Source: Chloroflexota bacterium (lineage in GTDB: Bacteria > Chloroflexota > Chloroflexia > Thermomicrobiales > UBA6265). From it: 20,557 bases of DNA. A program made the position numbers and the translations under genes. Of the stretch, positions 1 to 6,569 are shown one piece after another. The stretch spans positions 1-20,557 of the forward strand of contig JAFAEX010000122.1 in assembly GCA_023423795.1 (NCBI GenBank), given 5' to 3'. Position 1 is the stretch's first letter. Every line of letters starts with the position of its first letter. The notes under the pieces are model-generated. The model saw nothing but the letters and a program-made list of their open reading frames with translations. It was not told where the DNA came from and ran no database searches.

Positions 1-2
1 GG

Positions 3-272
3 TTCCTCCTCGCCGGCCCGGCCATGCTGGCCGACGGCAGCGACGCCGAACGGGGGTGGACCGTCCTCGCGGCCATCGCCGCCTGGGTGCTGCTCGCTGC
101 CGCCGCCCGCTGGCTCGCCGGGTCGCCTCCCGCCGCGACATCCGTCACCGCCGGGGCGATGTCCGTACCGCCGCTGCTCGCGCTCGCCGAACCCGGCGCG
201 TGGCCCGTCGCCGCCGCGCTGCTGGCCGGTATCGTAGTCGGCCTCGCGGCAGGTACGGTCGGAACCTGTTAG
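3..272 (+). CDS. C-terminal part of a small membrane protein (truncated by window edge)
   Basis: The reading frame is open from the first bases and ends at TAG 270-272, so the gene begins upstream of the window. The visible 89 or so residues are rich in Ala, Leu, Val and Trp. They contain two stretches able to span a membrane, one around 'AAIAAWVLLAAAARWLAG' and one around 'WPVAAALLAGIVVGLAAG', separated by a Pro/Ala-rich linker. An internal ATG at 24 exists but has no ribosome binding site in front of it, and the frame continues upstream of it. I do not recognise the family. It is best described as the end of a hypothetical integral membrane protein. A short cysteine-ended tail (VGTC) follows the last hydrophobic stretch. 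Confidence 0.55.
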   Translation, partial: FLLAGPAMLADGSDAERGWTVLAAIAAWVLLAAAARWLAGSPPAATSVTAGAMSVPPLLALAEPGAWPVAAALLAGIVVGLAAGTVGTC

Positions 273-570
273 GGATTGCCGAAGTTCGCAACAAGCGACC
301 GTCGGCCCGGTGACGGATCGACCAGGTTTCGCGCCCATCCATCGGCGGAATGAGGCCGATTCCGGGATGCCGGTCGAGGTGAGGGCCGAAGGCCCGGGCG
401 GCCGGCGATGGCCGGTGTGAACGGGCAGCCGCCACGGTCCCGCCGCCACAGACGGCGTCGGATGCACCCTGCCGGAGGGGCGCGATCAGGGCGGTTCCAT
501 GAACTCCGTCCGATCGACCTGCAACTGGCGCTGCCGGTGGGCGGGACGGCGGCGCGATCACTCCGAGTTC

Positions 571-619
571 TTCGGCATTTATTCGATATTTGTTCGGTAT
601 TTCTTCGCCGTTTATTCGG
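571..619 (+). repeat. Tandem 11-bp repeat array, left copy
   Basis: Four consecutive 11-mers are visible: TTCGGCATTTA (571), TTCGATATTTG (582), TTCGGTATTTC (593) and TTCGCCGTTTA (604), followed by a partial TTCGG (615-619). The array is much richer in A+T than its surroundings. Positions 588-619 are complementary to 807-838 at 30 of 32 positions, so the two arrays can form a long stem enclosing about 190 bases. The 11-bp period is close to one helical turn, which would place successive units on one face of the DNA. Confidence 0.85.
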
Positions 620-768
620 CGGCGGTTTTCCCATAACCACGCGGAATCCGGGCTTCTTCGGCGACCCCTGTCAGCCTCCCGGACGCAAACGGGGCAAGCG
701 CGTCCGGCACGGGGTTCCGGACGCTGGGTGCGGGAGGGGGCGCGAATAAACTCCAGATCGGTCGTGAT

Positions 769-786
769 GGCGCGTACGTACGCGCC
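769..786. other. Perfect 18-bp palindrome
   Basis: GGCGCGTACGTACGCGCC reads identically on both strands. It lies just left of the right 11-mer array and inside the potential large stem-loop formed by the two arrays. It could be a binding site for a dimeric protein or simply part of a folded element. No gene starts close enough to call it an operator. Confidence 0.5.
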
Positions 787-795
787 GTTCCTCGA

Positions 796-839
796 CCGAA
801 TAAATGCCGAATAAACGCCGAATAAATACCGAACAAATG
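796..839 (-). repeat. Tandem 11-bp repeat array, right (inverted) copy
   Basis: Four consecutive 11-mers occur in the opposite orientation to the left array: CCGAATAAATG (796), CCGAATAAACG (807), CCGAATAAATA (818) and CCGAACAAATG (829). A lone related unit, GCGAATAAACT, lies at 740-750 between the arrays. The unit length and sequence match the left array when read on the other strand. No transposase or replication gene is visible nearby, so whether these are protein-binding iterons or the ends of a small non-autonomous element is open. Confidence 0.85.
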
Positions 840-1102
840 GACGTCGCGGGGCGTCGTTGGGTCCCGCCGCGAACGGCGGCGCCCGATGTCGGGTGGCTGC
901 CCGCAACTGGCGGCGGCAGCAAGGCAACCACCCGGATTCCGCATGACGCGTTCGACCCGGCTTCCGGCCCCGGCCGGGCGCGGTTCGCACGTCGAGCACG
1001 GAGCAGCGCCCCGGACCAACGAACCCGGTTCGGAACCCCAGGTCATCCCGCCAGCCGGACCCGCCGCCACCGGCGCCCCGGCATCCGCGAAACCCGGAAT
1101 TG

Positions 1103-1144
1103 ATTGTCCACTAAATTGACAGACATTGTCCAATCCACTAGGAT
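1103..1144 (+). promoter_or_regulatory. Sigma-70-like promoter with repeated TGTC/GACA half-sites, upstream of sufS
   Basis: A perfect -35 hexamer TTGACA (1116-1121) and a -10 hexamer TAGGAT (1139-1144) are 17 bases apart, so transcription would start near 1151, some 50 bases before the sufS start. The promoter overlaps a direct repeat ATTGTCCA (1103-1110 and 1125-1132; 22-bp period) and three half-sites, TGTC (1106-1109), GACA (1118-1121) and TGTC (1127-1130), arranged so that the middle one forms an inverted pair with either neighbour. This layout suits a repressor that covers the -35 box and spacer. An Rrf2-type (IscR/CymR-like) sulfur regulator is a reasonable guess from context only. No regulator gene is present in the window. 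Confidence 0.65.
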
Positions 1145-1203
1145 CGGCCCGTCAACGCCCCGCGCGGCCCCGCCCGCTCGCCATTCCCCGGAGGGCTCCC
1201 AGG

Positions 1204-2532
1204 ATGCACACCCTGTCGCCGAGCGCCGGCCAAGTCCACGGTCTCGCCGCGCTCCCCCTCGACGGCGCGGCCATCCGCGCCGATTTCCCGATCCTCCAGC
1301 AGACCGACGACAAGGGCAATCCGCTCGCCTACCTCGATTCGGCCTCCTCCTCCCAGAAGCCGACGCCGGTGCTGGACGCCCTCGACGACTACTACCGGCA
1401 CGCCAACGCCAACATCCACCGGGGCCGCTACGCCCTTTCCGATCTCGCCACCGCCCGCTACGAAAACGCGCGCGAGCGCGTCGCCGCCTTCCTCAACGCG
1501 CCGTCGCCGCGCCAGTGCGTCTTCGTCCGCAACACCACCGAGGCGATCAACCTCGTCGCCCACTCCTGGGGCCGCTCGTTCCTGCAGCCCGGCGACGTCG
1601 TCGCCTGCACGCTGCTGGACCACCACTCCAACCTCGTGCCGTGGCAACTCGCCACCGAGGCGCGCGGCGCGCGGCTCGTCCACGTCGGCATCACCCCGGA
1701 CGGCCGATTGGACATGAACCACCTCGACGAGATCCTGGCGCTGCGCCCGCGGCTGGTCGCCTTCCCGCTGGTCTCCAACGCCATCGGCACCACGGTCGAG
1801 GCGGCCGAGGTGATCCGCCGGGCGAAGGCGGCCGGCGCGCTCACGCTGGTGGACGCCGCGCAAGGCGCTCCCCACCTGCCGCTCGACGTGCAGGCGCTCG
1901 GCTGCGACTTCCTCGCGCTGTCGGGCCACAAATTGCTGGCGCCGATGGGCTCCGGCGTCCTCTTCGCCCGCACCGACCTACTGGACGCCATGCCGCCGTT
2001 CATGGCCGGCGGCGGCATGGTGCGCCGGGTGGAACCGGGCCGCGCCACCTGGGCCAGTGCTCCGGAAAAGTTCGAAGCGGGCACTCCCGCCGTTGGGGAA
2101 GCCATCGGGCTCGGGGTTGCCGTCGATTACCTCGCCAACCTCGGGCTGGACCGCGTCCACGCCCACGAAGTCCGGCTCGCCGAGCGCGCCCGGGCCGGGC
2201 TGGAAACCATCCCCGGCGTCACCATCCGCGGCCCGCTCGATCCCGCCCTGCGCGGCGGCATCGTCTCGTTCACCGTAGCCGGGCTGGACCCGGTCGAGAT
2301 CGCGGCCCGGCTCGACGCCGCCAACATCGCGGTGCGCGCCGGCATGCACTGTTGCCACCCGCTCTTCGACGCGCTCGGGCTCGACGGCATCGTGCGCGCC
2401 TCGTTTTACGTCTATAACACCGAGGGCGACGCCGATCGCCTCGTCGCCGCCGTCGGCGACGCCGCCGCAACGCTTGCACCGCGCGCATTCGCGATCGACC
2501 CCGCCAACCCCTGCCGCCGCCCCGTCGCCTGA
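1204..2532 (+). CDS. sufS: Cysteine desulfurase, SufS type (class V aminotransferase fold)
   Basis: This PLP enzyme takes sulfur from L-cysteine as an enzyme-bound persulfide for Fe-S cluster or thio-cofactor assembly. The 442-residue cytoplasmic protein shows the N-terminal 'YLDSASSSQKP' segment, 'VRNTTEAINLVAHSWG', H140-H141 in 'LLDHHSNLVPW', the PLP-phenol region 'VDAAQGAPH' (D217, Q220), the Schiff-base lysine K243 in 'LSGHKLLAPMGSG', and the catalytic cysteine in 'RAGMHCCHPL' (C383), directly followed by an unusual second cysteine C384. ATG 1204 is chosen because GGAGGG lies 8 bases upstream and the promoter's predicted start point is near 1151. An earlier in-frame ATG at 1126 would fall inside the promoter. 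Gene and family are clear. The SUF partners (sufBCDU) are not adjacent; instead the next gene is a persulfide dioxygenase, which suggests a role in sulfane-sulfur handling. Confidence 0.93.
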   Translation: MHTLSPSAGQVHGLAALPLDGAAIRADFPILQQTDDKGNPLAYLDSASSSQKPTPVLDALDDYYRHANANIHRGRYALSDLATARYENARERVAAFLNAPSPRQCVFVRNTTEAINLVAHSWGRSFLQPGDVVACTLLDHHSNLVPWQLATEARGARLVHVGITPDGRLDMNHLDEILALRPRLVAFPLVSNAIGTTVEAAEVIRRAKAAGALTLVDAAQGAPHLPLDVQALGCDFLALSGHKLLAPMGSGVLFARTDLLDAMPPFMAGGGMVRRVEPGRATWASAPEKFEAGTPAVGEAIGLGVAVDYLANLGLDRVHAHEVRLAERARAGLETIPGVTIRGPLDPALRGGIVSFTVAGLDPVEIAARLDAANIAVRAGMHCCHPLFDALGLDGIVRASFYVYNTEGDADRLVAAVGDAAATLAPRAFAIDPANPCRRPVA

Positions 2533-2542
2533 AGGTCCTGCG

Positions 2543-2605
2543 CTCACGTCTCACGTCTCTCGTCTCTCGTCTCTCGTCTCTCGCCTGTCGCCTGTCGCCT
2601 GCACC
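2543..2605 (+). repeat. Tandem 7-bp repeat in the sufS-persulfide dioxygenase spacer
   Basis: Eight clear 7-mers, plus a decayed ninth, run without a break: CTCACGT x2 (2543, 2550), CTCTCGT x3 (2557, 2564, 2571), CTCTCGC (2578), CTGTCGC x2 (2585, 2592), CTGCACC (2599). The array ends two bases before the ribosome binding site GGGAGG (2608-2613) of the next gene. The graded change of unit sequence along the array suggests growth by slipped-strand duplication. Confidence 0.85.
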
Positions 2606-2617
2606 TCGGGAGGCCCA

Positions 2618-3694
2618 ATGTTCCTCAGGCAGTTCCTCGACGACCGCTGCGGGTGCGCCTCGTACCTCGTGGCCTGCCGCGACACCGGCGATGCCGCGAT
2701 CATCGACCCCGCCATCGCCACCGAGCAATACGAGCGGGTGCTGGCCGGCCGCGGCTTCCGGCTGCGCTACGCCATCGACACCCACGTCCACGCCGACCAC
2801 GTCTCCGGCGCGCGCGCGCTCGCCCGCGCGCACGACGCCGAGGTCTGCCTGCACCAGTCGGCGAACGTCACCTACGCCTTCCGGCCGCTTTCGGACGGGG
2901 ACACGGTCGGCGTCGGGCGGCTGCGGCTGCGGGTGATGCACACGCCGGGTCACCGACCAGAATTGATGTCCCTGCTGCTGATCGACCCCGACCGCGGGCC
3001 GGAACCGCTGGCCGTCATGACCGGCGATTCGCTGCTGGCCGGCGACGCCGGCCGCCCCGACTTCGGCGGCGGCGACGCGGTCGCGCAGCACCGCTCGCTG
3101 GCGCGCCTGCTGGCGCTGCCGGAGTGGGTGCAGGTGCTGCCCGGCCACTTCGAGGGACCGTGCGGCGCGGGCATGAGCGGCGCGGCCTCCTCCACCATCG
3201 GCTACGAGCGGCGCTACAACCCGCTCGCCGGGCTGGAGCGCGACGACTTCGTGGCGCGCCTCACCGGGACCATCCCCCCGCGCCCGCTGAACCAGGAGGC
3301 GATCGAGGCGACCAACCGCGGCCAGGAAGAGATGCCCTGGGCGATGCTGACCAGTTCGCCCGCCGTCCGCCAGGTCACCATCCACGACGTCGAGGAGGTG
3401 CGCCACCGCGCGCTGCTGATCGACGTCCGCGAGCCGGAGGAGTTCGTGCGCGGCCACGTGCCGGGCGCGATCAACGTGCCGCAGGCCGAACTCGCCGGGT
3501 GGCAGCGCGGCGCGCCCCGGGACCGCGACCTGTTCTTCATCTGCCAATCCGGCCGCCGTTCGTTGCACGCGGCGCAGTTCCTGGCCCAGTGCGGCATCGA
3601 GCGGGTAGCGTCCGTCGCCGGCGGCACGCAGGCCTGGGCCGACGCCGGCAAGCCGCTCGTCGCCGCCGCCCTCAGCGACCGCACGGTCGCCTGA
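2618..3694 (+). CDS. MBL-fold persulfide dioxygenase fused to a rhodanese domain
   Basis: The protein probably oxidises glutathione or other low-molecular-weight persulfides to sulfite and thiol, with a C-terminal sulfurtransferase domain handling sulfane sulfur in the same polypeptide. Residues 1 to about 235 are an ETHE1-like metallo-beta-lactamase domain with H56-x-H58-x-D60-H61 ('THVHADH'), H112 in 'HTPGH', D137 in 'TGDSL' and H177 in 'PGHFEG'. The mononuclear iron site of the family would use H56, H112 and D137. Residues from about 255 to 350 are a rhodanese domain ('LIDVREPEEF', 'GHVPGAINVP') with catalytic C309 in 'ICQSGRRS'. Both domains look intact. The 358-residue length fits PDO-rhodanese fusions such as the N-terminal part of staphylococcal CstB. 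ATG 2618 follows GGGAGG by 4 bases. It is 85 bases downstream of sufS and probably cotranscribed. Hydroxyacylglutathione hydrolase is a less likely alternative. Confidence 0.88.
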   Translation: MFLRQFLDDRCGCASYLVACRDTGDAAIIDPAIATEQYERVLAGRGFRLRYAIDTHVHADHVSGARALARAHDAEVCLHQSANVTYAFRPLSDGDTVGVGRLRLRVMHTPGHRPELMSLLLIDPDRGPEPLAVMTGDSLLAGDAGRPDFGGGDAVAQHRSLARLLALPEWVQVLPGHFEGPCGAGMSGAASSTIGYERRYNPLAGLERDDFVARLTGTIPPRPLNQEAIEATNRGQEEMPWAMLTSSPAVRQVTIHDVEEVRHRALLIDVREPEEFVRGHVPGAINVPQAELAGWQRGAPRDRDLFFICQSGRRSLHAAQFLAQCGIERVASVAGGTQAWADAGKPLVAAALSDRTVA

Positions 3695-4119
3695 TTCCCG
3701 CCGTGATTTCCCTCGTGGCCCCCTCACCCACCACCGCGCGACGCCCGAACCCGGTTTCGGCCGTCGCGCCCGCCGGGCCCAACCACGGCCGGCTCACCTG
3801 GGCGTTCCGCCCGAATTACTCGTCGTACGTCGATCTGCTCGGCACGGCCCGCTTCCGCGGACGCTGACCGGGCGCGGTTCCCCGCCTGTTCCCGAGGGCA
3901 GTTCACCGCCGCGACCTCGCCCACGCCGATCCGCGCAATCCCGGCCCGTGCCCCGAGCGCGCGGCCGGCGGGAGGGCGGCGCGTCGCCGCCAAACCGCCC
4001 CGGGCGAACCGCCCGGCGATCCCTCGAGCAACCGCCCCACCGTCGAAACGACATCGCCCGGGCTCGCACCGGGCGCGGGGCGCAGCCTACCCACCACGAC
4101 GCCCCGGAAAGGACGACCC
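3695..4119. other. 425-base intergenic leader with GC-rich stems
   Basis: No gene is supported here; open frames on both strands give Arg/Pro-rich translations without recognisable motifs. The left part holds a stem (3736-3769). The right part has four copies of one 7-bp arm: CCGGGCG (4000-4006), CGCCCGG (4010-4016), CGCCCGG (4055-4061) and CCGGGCG (4069-4075). The outer copies can pair with either inner copy, giving mutually exclusive hairpins about 45 bases before the next start codon. No promoter of convincing quality was found. Confidence 0.45.
3736..3769 (+). terminator. Possible terminator stem-loop after the persulfide dioxygenase
   Basis: GCGCGACG (3736-3743) pairs with CGTCGCGC (3762-3769). 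After a C/C mismatch, five more pairs form (CCGAA 3745-3749 with TTCGG 3756-3760), leaving a small loop. It begins 42 bases after the stop codon. There is no T-tract, so it would at best be a non-canonical or Rho-assisted terminator. Confidence 0.35.
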
Positions 4120-5826
4120 GTGACCACCGCGAACGAACTGCGCCCGGTCATCGACCGCGCCGGCCGCATCGACCGCCGGCAATTGCTCGCCCACGGCGCG
4201 CGCCTCGGCCTCGCCGCGCCGCTGGTCGCCGAACTGGTGCGCTCGGCGCCGGGCGCGGCGGCCGCGGCGCTGCCCCACAGCATCGCCGCGCTGCCCGCCC
4301 GGCAGGACGGCGACCGGCTCACCTTCACCTTCGTGCGCGACGACACGATCGCCGACCTCGACCCCTACTGGTACTACAACGAGGGCGCGGGTGGCATCCA
4401 CCTCGCCACCTACGAGGCGCTCATCCAGTACGCCGGCTCCAGCACGAGCGAATTCGCACCCTCGCTGGCCGAATCCTGGGACGTCAGCGACGACGGCACG
4501 ACCTACACCTTCAACCTCTTCGACAACGTCACCTTCCACAGCGGCGACCCGCTGACAGCGCAGACGGTCAAGGATGCCTACACCCGCTGCATCCGGCTGG
4601 AACGCAGCATCTCCAACGTCATCACCCGCTTCGTGCAGGATCCGGAGCAGATCGTAGTCGTGGACGACCGCACGGTCCGCTTCGACCTCGGCCGCCCGCA
4701 GCCGCTGTTCCTTTCCGCGATGGCCGGCGCGTTCGGCACCTGGGTGGTCAACCCGCGCCACGTCGAAGAGCAGAAGACCGACGACGACCCCTGGGCGCAC
4801 GAGTGGTTCCGGGAAAACGTCGATGGTTCCGGGCCGTGGGCGCTCAAGGAGTTCCTGCCGACCGAACAGATCGTGCTGGAACGGTACGAGAACTACCGCG
4901 AAGGCTGGTCGGAAGACCAGTTCCGCCGGGTGGTGCTGCGGTTCGTCCCGGAATCCGCCGTCCGCCAGCAACTCGTCGAACAGGGCGCGGCCGACGCCAC
5001 GACCCACAACCTGACGCCGGACGCGCTCGATTCCCTGCGCCAGAACCCCGACCTGCAGGTCGTCACCTACGACTCGACGCTCGCGACCTGGGTGGCGATG
5101 AACGCGGTCCGCCTGCCGCGCGAGGCACGCATCGGGTTCTCGTGGGCCTTCCCCTACGACGACGTCGTGGACGGCGCCTACAAGGGGCTGATGAAGCGCT
5201 CCGGCCCGATCCCGACCACCATCCGCGGTTACGACCCGGACATCTTTCTTTACCAGACCGACCTCGCGAAGGCGAAGGAGCTGATCCTCGCCGCCGGGTT
5301 CGCCGAGGGCGACACCTTCGACTACGTGCTGGAGGCCGGCAACCCGATCGAGGAGACGGTCGCCCAACTCTTCCAGGCCAACCTCGCCGAGATCGGGTTC
5401 GGGCTCGACGTGGTCATCCTCGACCCGGCGACCGTCTCCGACATGATCTACGCCGACAACGACCCCGAAACGCTGCCGTTCTTCTTCGGCGGGCGCGGCT
5501 GGTGGCCGGACTACAACGACCCCTACAACCAGCTTTACCCGAGTTTCGCCGCGGCATCCATCGGCGGCGGCAACGCCAGCCACTGGGTGAACGACCGGTT
5601 CGAGGAACTCATGGCCGCCGCGGCCGCCTACACCGACGAGGCGGAACTGGCCGTCCTCATGGAGGAAGCCCAGAACATCCTCACCGAGCAGGACCCGCCC
5701 GCCATCTACTACGGCCAGCAACTCTGGTACACCGTCCTGCGCGGCGACGTCGAAGGCTTCGGCTGGAACCCCCTCTACCTCAGTTCGTACCACCCCTTGC
5801 GCAACCTGCGCCGGGCCGCGTCCTGA
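4120..5826 (+). CDS. ABC transporter solute-binding protein, family 5 (peptide/nickel type), Tat-exported
   Basis: This is an extracytoplasmic binding protein of the oligopeptide/dipeptide/nickel/glutathione class, 568 residues, a normal length for the family. The N-terminus has a twin-arginine signal, 'IDRRQLLAHGARLGLAAP' (R19-R20), followed by an Ala-rich stretch. The family signature lies at about residues 115-152 ('LAESWDVSDDGTTYTF', 'VTFHSGDPLTAQTVKDAY'), with later conserved segments such as 'NVDGSGPWALKEF', 'DLAKAKELILAAGF' and 'WWPDYNDPYNQLY'. GTG is taken as start because GGAAAGG sits 9 bases upstream and no better start is in frame. No family 5 permease or ATPase genes are adjacent, so the transporter partners must be elsewhere. 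The thiol dioxygenase gene begins only 25 bases downstream, suggesting the ligand could be a sulfur-containing peptide or thiol; that is inference. Confidence 0.88.
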   Translation: MTTANELRPVIDRAGRIDRRQLLAHGARLGLAAPLVAELVRSAPGAAAAALPHSIAALPARQDGDRLTFTFVRDDTIADLDPYWYYNEGAGGIHLATYEALIQYAGSSTSEFAPSLAESWDVSDDGTTYTFNLFDNVTFHSGDPLTAQTVKDAYTRCIRLERSISNVITRFVQDPEQIVVVDDRTVRFDLGRPQPLFLSAMAGAFGTWVVNPRHVEEQKTDDDPWAHEWFRENVDGSGPWALKEFLPTEQIVLERYENYREGWSEDQFRRVVLRFVPESAVRQQLVEQGAADATTHNLTPDALDSLRQNPDLQVVTYDSTLATWVAMNAVRLPREARIGFSWAFPYDDVVDGAYKGLMKRSGPIPTTIRGYDPDIFLYQTDLAKAKELILAAGFAEGDTFDYVLEAGNPIEETVAQLFQANLAEIGFGLDVVILDPATVSDMIYADNDPETLPFFFGGRGWWPDYNDPYNQLYPSFAAASIGGGNASHWVNDRFEELMAAAAAYTDEAELAVLMEEAQNILTEQDPPAIYYGQQLWYTVLRGDVEGFGWNPLYLSSYHPLRNLRRAAS

Positions 5827-5851
5827 CGCGCCCGGTTCCCGGAGGCACCCC

Positions 5852-6421
5852 ATGACCGACGCCACCGCCGTCTACACGCCCGCCGACTTCGTGCGCGACG
5901 CCGAACGCATCCTCGACATCCACGGCCCGACCCCGGCCGGTTTCGACGCCATCGGCGACCGCCTGCGCGACCTCGGCCGCCAGCCCGGACTGATCACCGA
6001 CGAGCACCTCGAATCGCTGCACGGCAGCGGATCGAGCGCGACGATCCTCGTCGAGAGCAACGACCACCACTGCGCCCTCATGCTGGCCCGCTTCCCGGCC
6101 GAAGCGCCGACCCCCGTCCACGACCACAACTCGTGGGGCGTCGCCTGCGTGGTGCGCGGCCGCGACCGCTACCTCCGCTGGGAGCGCCACGACGACGGCG
6201 CCGACCCGCACCACGCCGACGTCCGCCTCGCCGAAGAGCGCGTGCTCGAAACCGGCGACGTCGTCTGGTTCGGCCCGCCGCCCCACGACATCCACAGCCA
6301 GCAGGGCATCGGCGACGCGGCCTGGGAGCTGGTCTTCTTCGGGACCAACCCGAACACCCGGCCCCGCGCCTACTACGACCCGGAAAGCGGCTACGTGGAA
6401 CACGCCCCGGCGACCCGCTAG
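5852..6421 (+). CDS. Cupin thiol dioxygenase (cysteine dioxygenase type I family)
   Basis: The expected role is a cytoplasmic non-haem iron enzyme that adds O2 to a thiol (cysteine, 3-mercaptopropionate or similar) to give the sulfinate. The 189-residue protein fits the family length. The iron site is visible as H90-x-H92 in 'PVHDHNSWGVACVV' and H148 in 'PHDIHSQQG'. The cupin strand pattern and 'ETGDVVWFGPP' segment agree with bacterial cysteine/3-mercaptopropionate dioxygenases. There is no obvious Cys-Tyr crosslink motif of the eukaryotic type; substrate cannot be assigned from sequence by eye. ATG 5852 has GGAGG 6 bases upstream. It forms a two-gene unit with the upstream binding protein. 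Confidence 0.85.
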   Translation: MTDATAVYTPADFVRDAERILDIHGPTPAGFDAIGDRLRDLGRQPGLITDEHLESLHGSGSSATILVESNDHHCALMLARFPAEAPTPVHDHNSWGVACVVRGRDRYLRWERHDDGADPHHADVRLAEERVLETGDVVWFGPPPHDIHSQQGIGDAAWELVFFGTNPNTRPRAYYDPESGYVEHAPATR

Positions 6422-6569
6422 GCACTCCCCCGCCTTCCCGTACGACAGCCACCCCCACCTCGCGTTTCGCCGCTCCATCGAACGAAAGGCACGGCCGGAT
6501 CACCGCCGCACGCAGGCGCATGCGCGCCACACCGTCCCCATCGCACGACGACCGCAAACGGAGATCCCC

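Larger units (their letters stand above)
273..1203. other. Long intergenic stretch without a convincing gene
   Basis: About 930 bases lie between the truncated membrane protein and the cysteine desulfurase. Open frames exist on both strands, but their translations are Arg/Pro-rich and match no family. Those that cross the repeats simply read the 11-bp units as peptides such as 'FGIYSVFIRR'. The stretch holds two inverted 11-mer arrays (571-619 and 796-839), a single further half-unit CGAATAAAC at 741-749, an 18-bp perfect palindrome (769-786), a stem of 8 bp (679-686 with 700-707), a 12-bp inverted match GCGGAATCCGGG / CCCGGATTCCGC (641-652 and 931-942), and a promoter at the right end. It looks like a repeat-bearing regulatory or mobile-derived spacer. 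Confidence 0.6.

Noticed and set aside
571..839. A CRISPR-like array
   Set aside because: The repeat units are only 11 bp, directly abutting with no spacers, and occur in two inverted blocks; no cas genes are nearby.
145..1133. Overlapping minus-strand open frames in the 273-1203 spacer
   Set aside because: They are low-complexity Arg/Pro-rich sequences, and peptides such as 'FGIYSVFIRR' are just the 11-bp repeats translated. No ribosome binding site or family match was found.
1126..1203. An upstream ATG start for sufS at 1126
   Set aside because: It lies within the promoter (before the -10 box), adds 26 Arg/Pro-rich residues and lacks a ribosome binding site; ATG 1204 has GGAGGG 8 bases before it.
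3900..4119. A SAM-type riboswitch before the family 5 binding protein gene
   Set aside because: A GAGCAACCG fragment (about 4026-4034) and GC-rich stems prompted the idea, but the conserved SAM-I or SAM-IV core elements could not be found in order.
4087..5865. A 592-codon minus-strand open frame opposite the family 5 binding protein
   Set aside because: It has no recognisable motif and is fully antisense to a convincing gene with a signal peptide and family signature.
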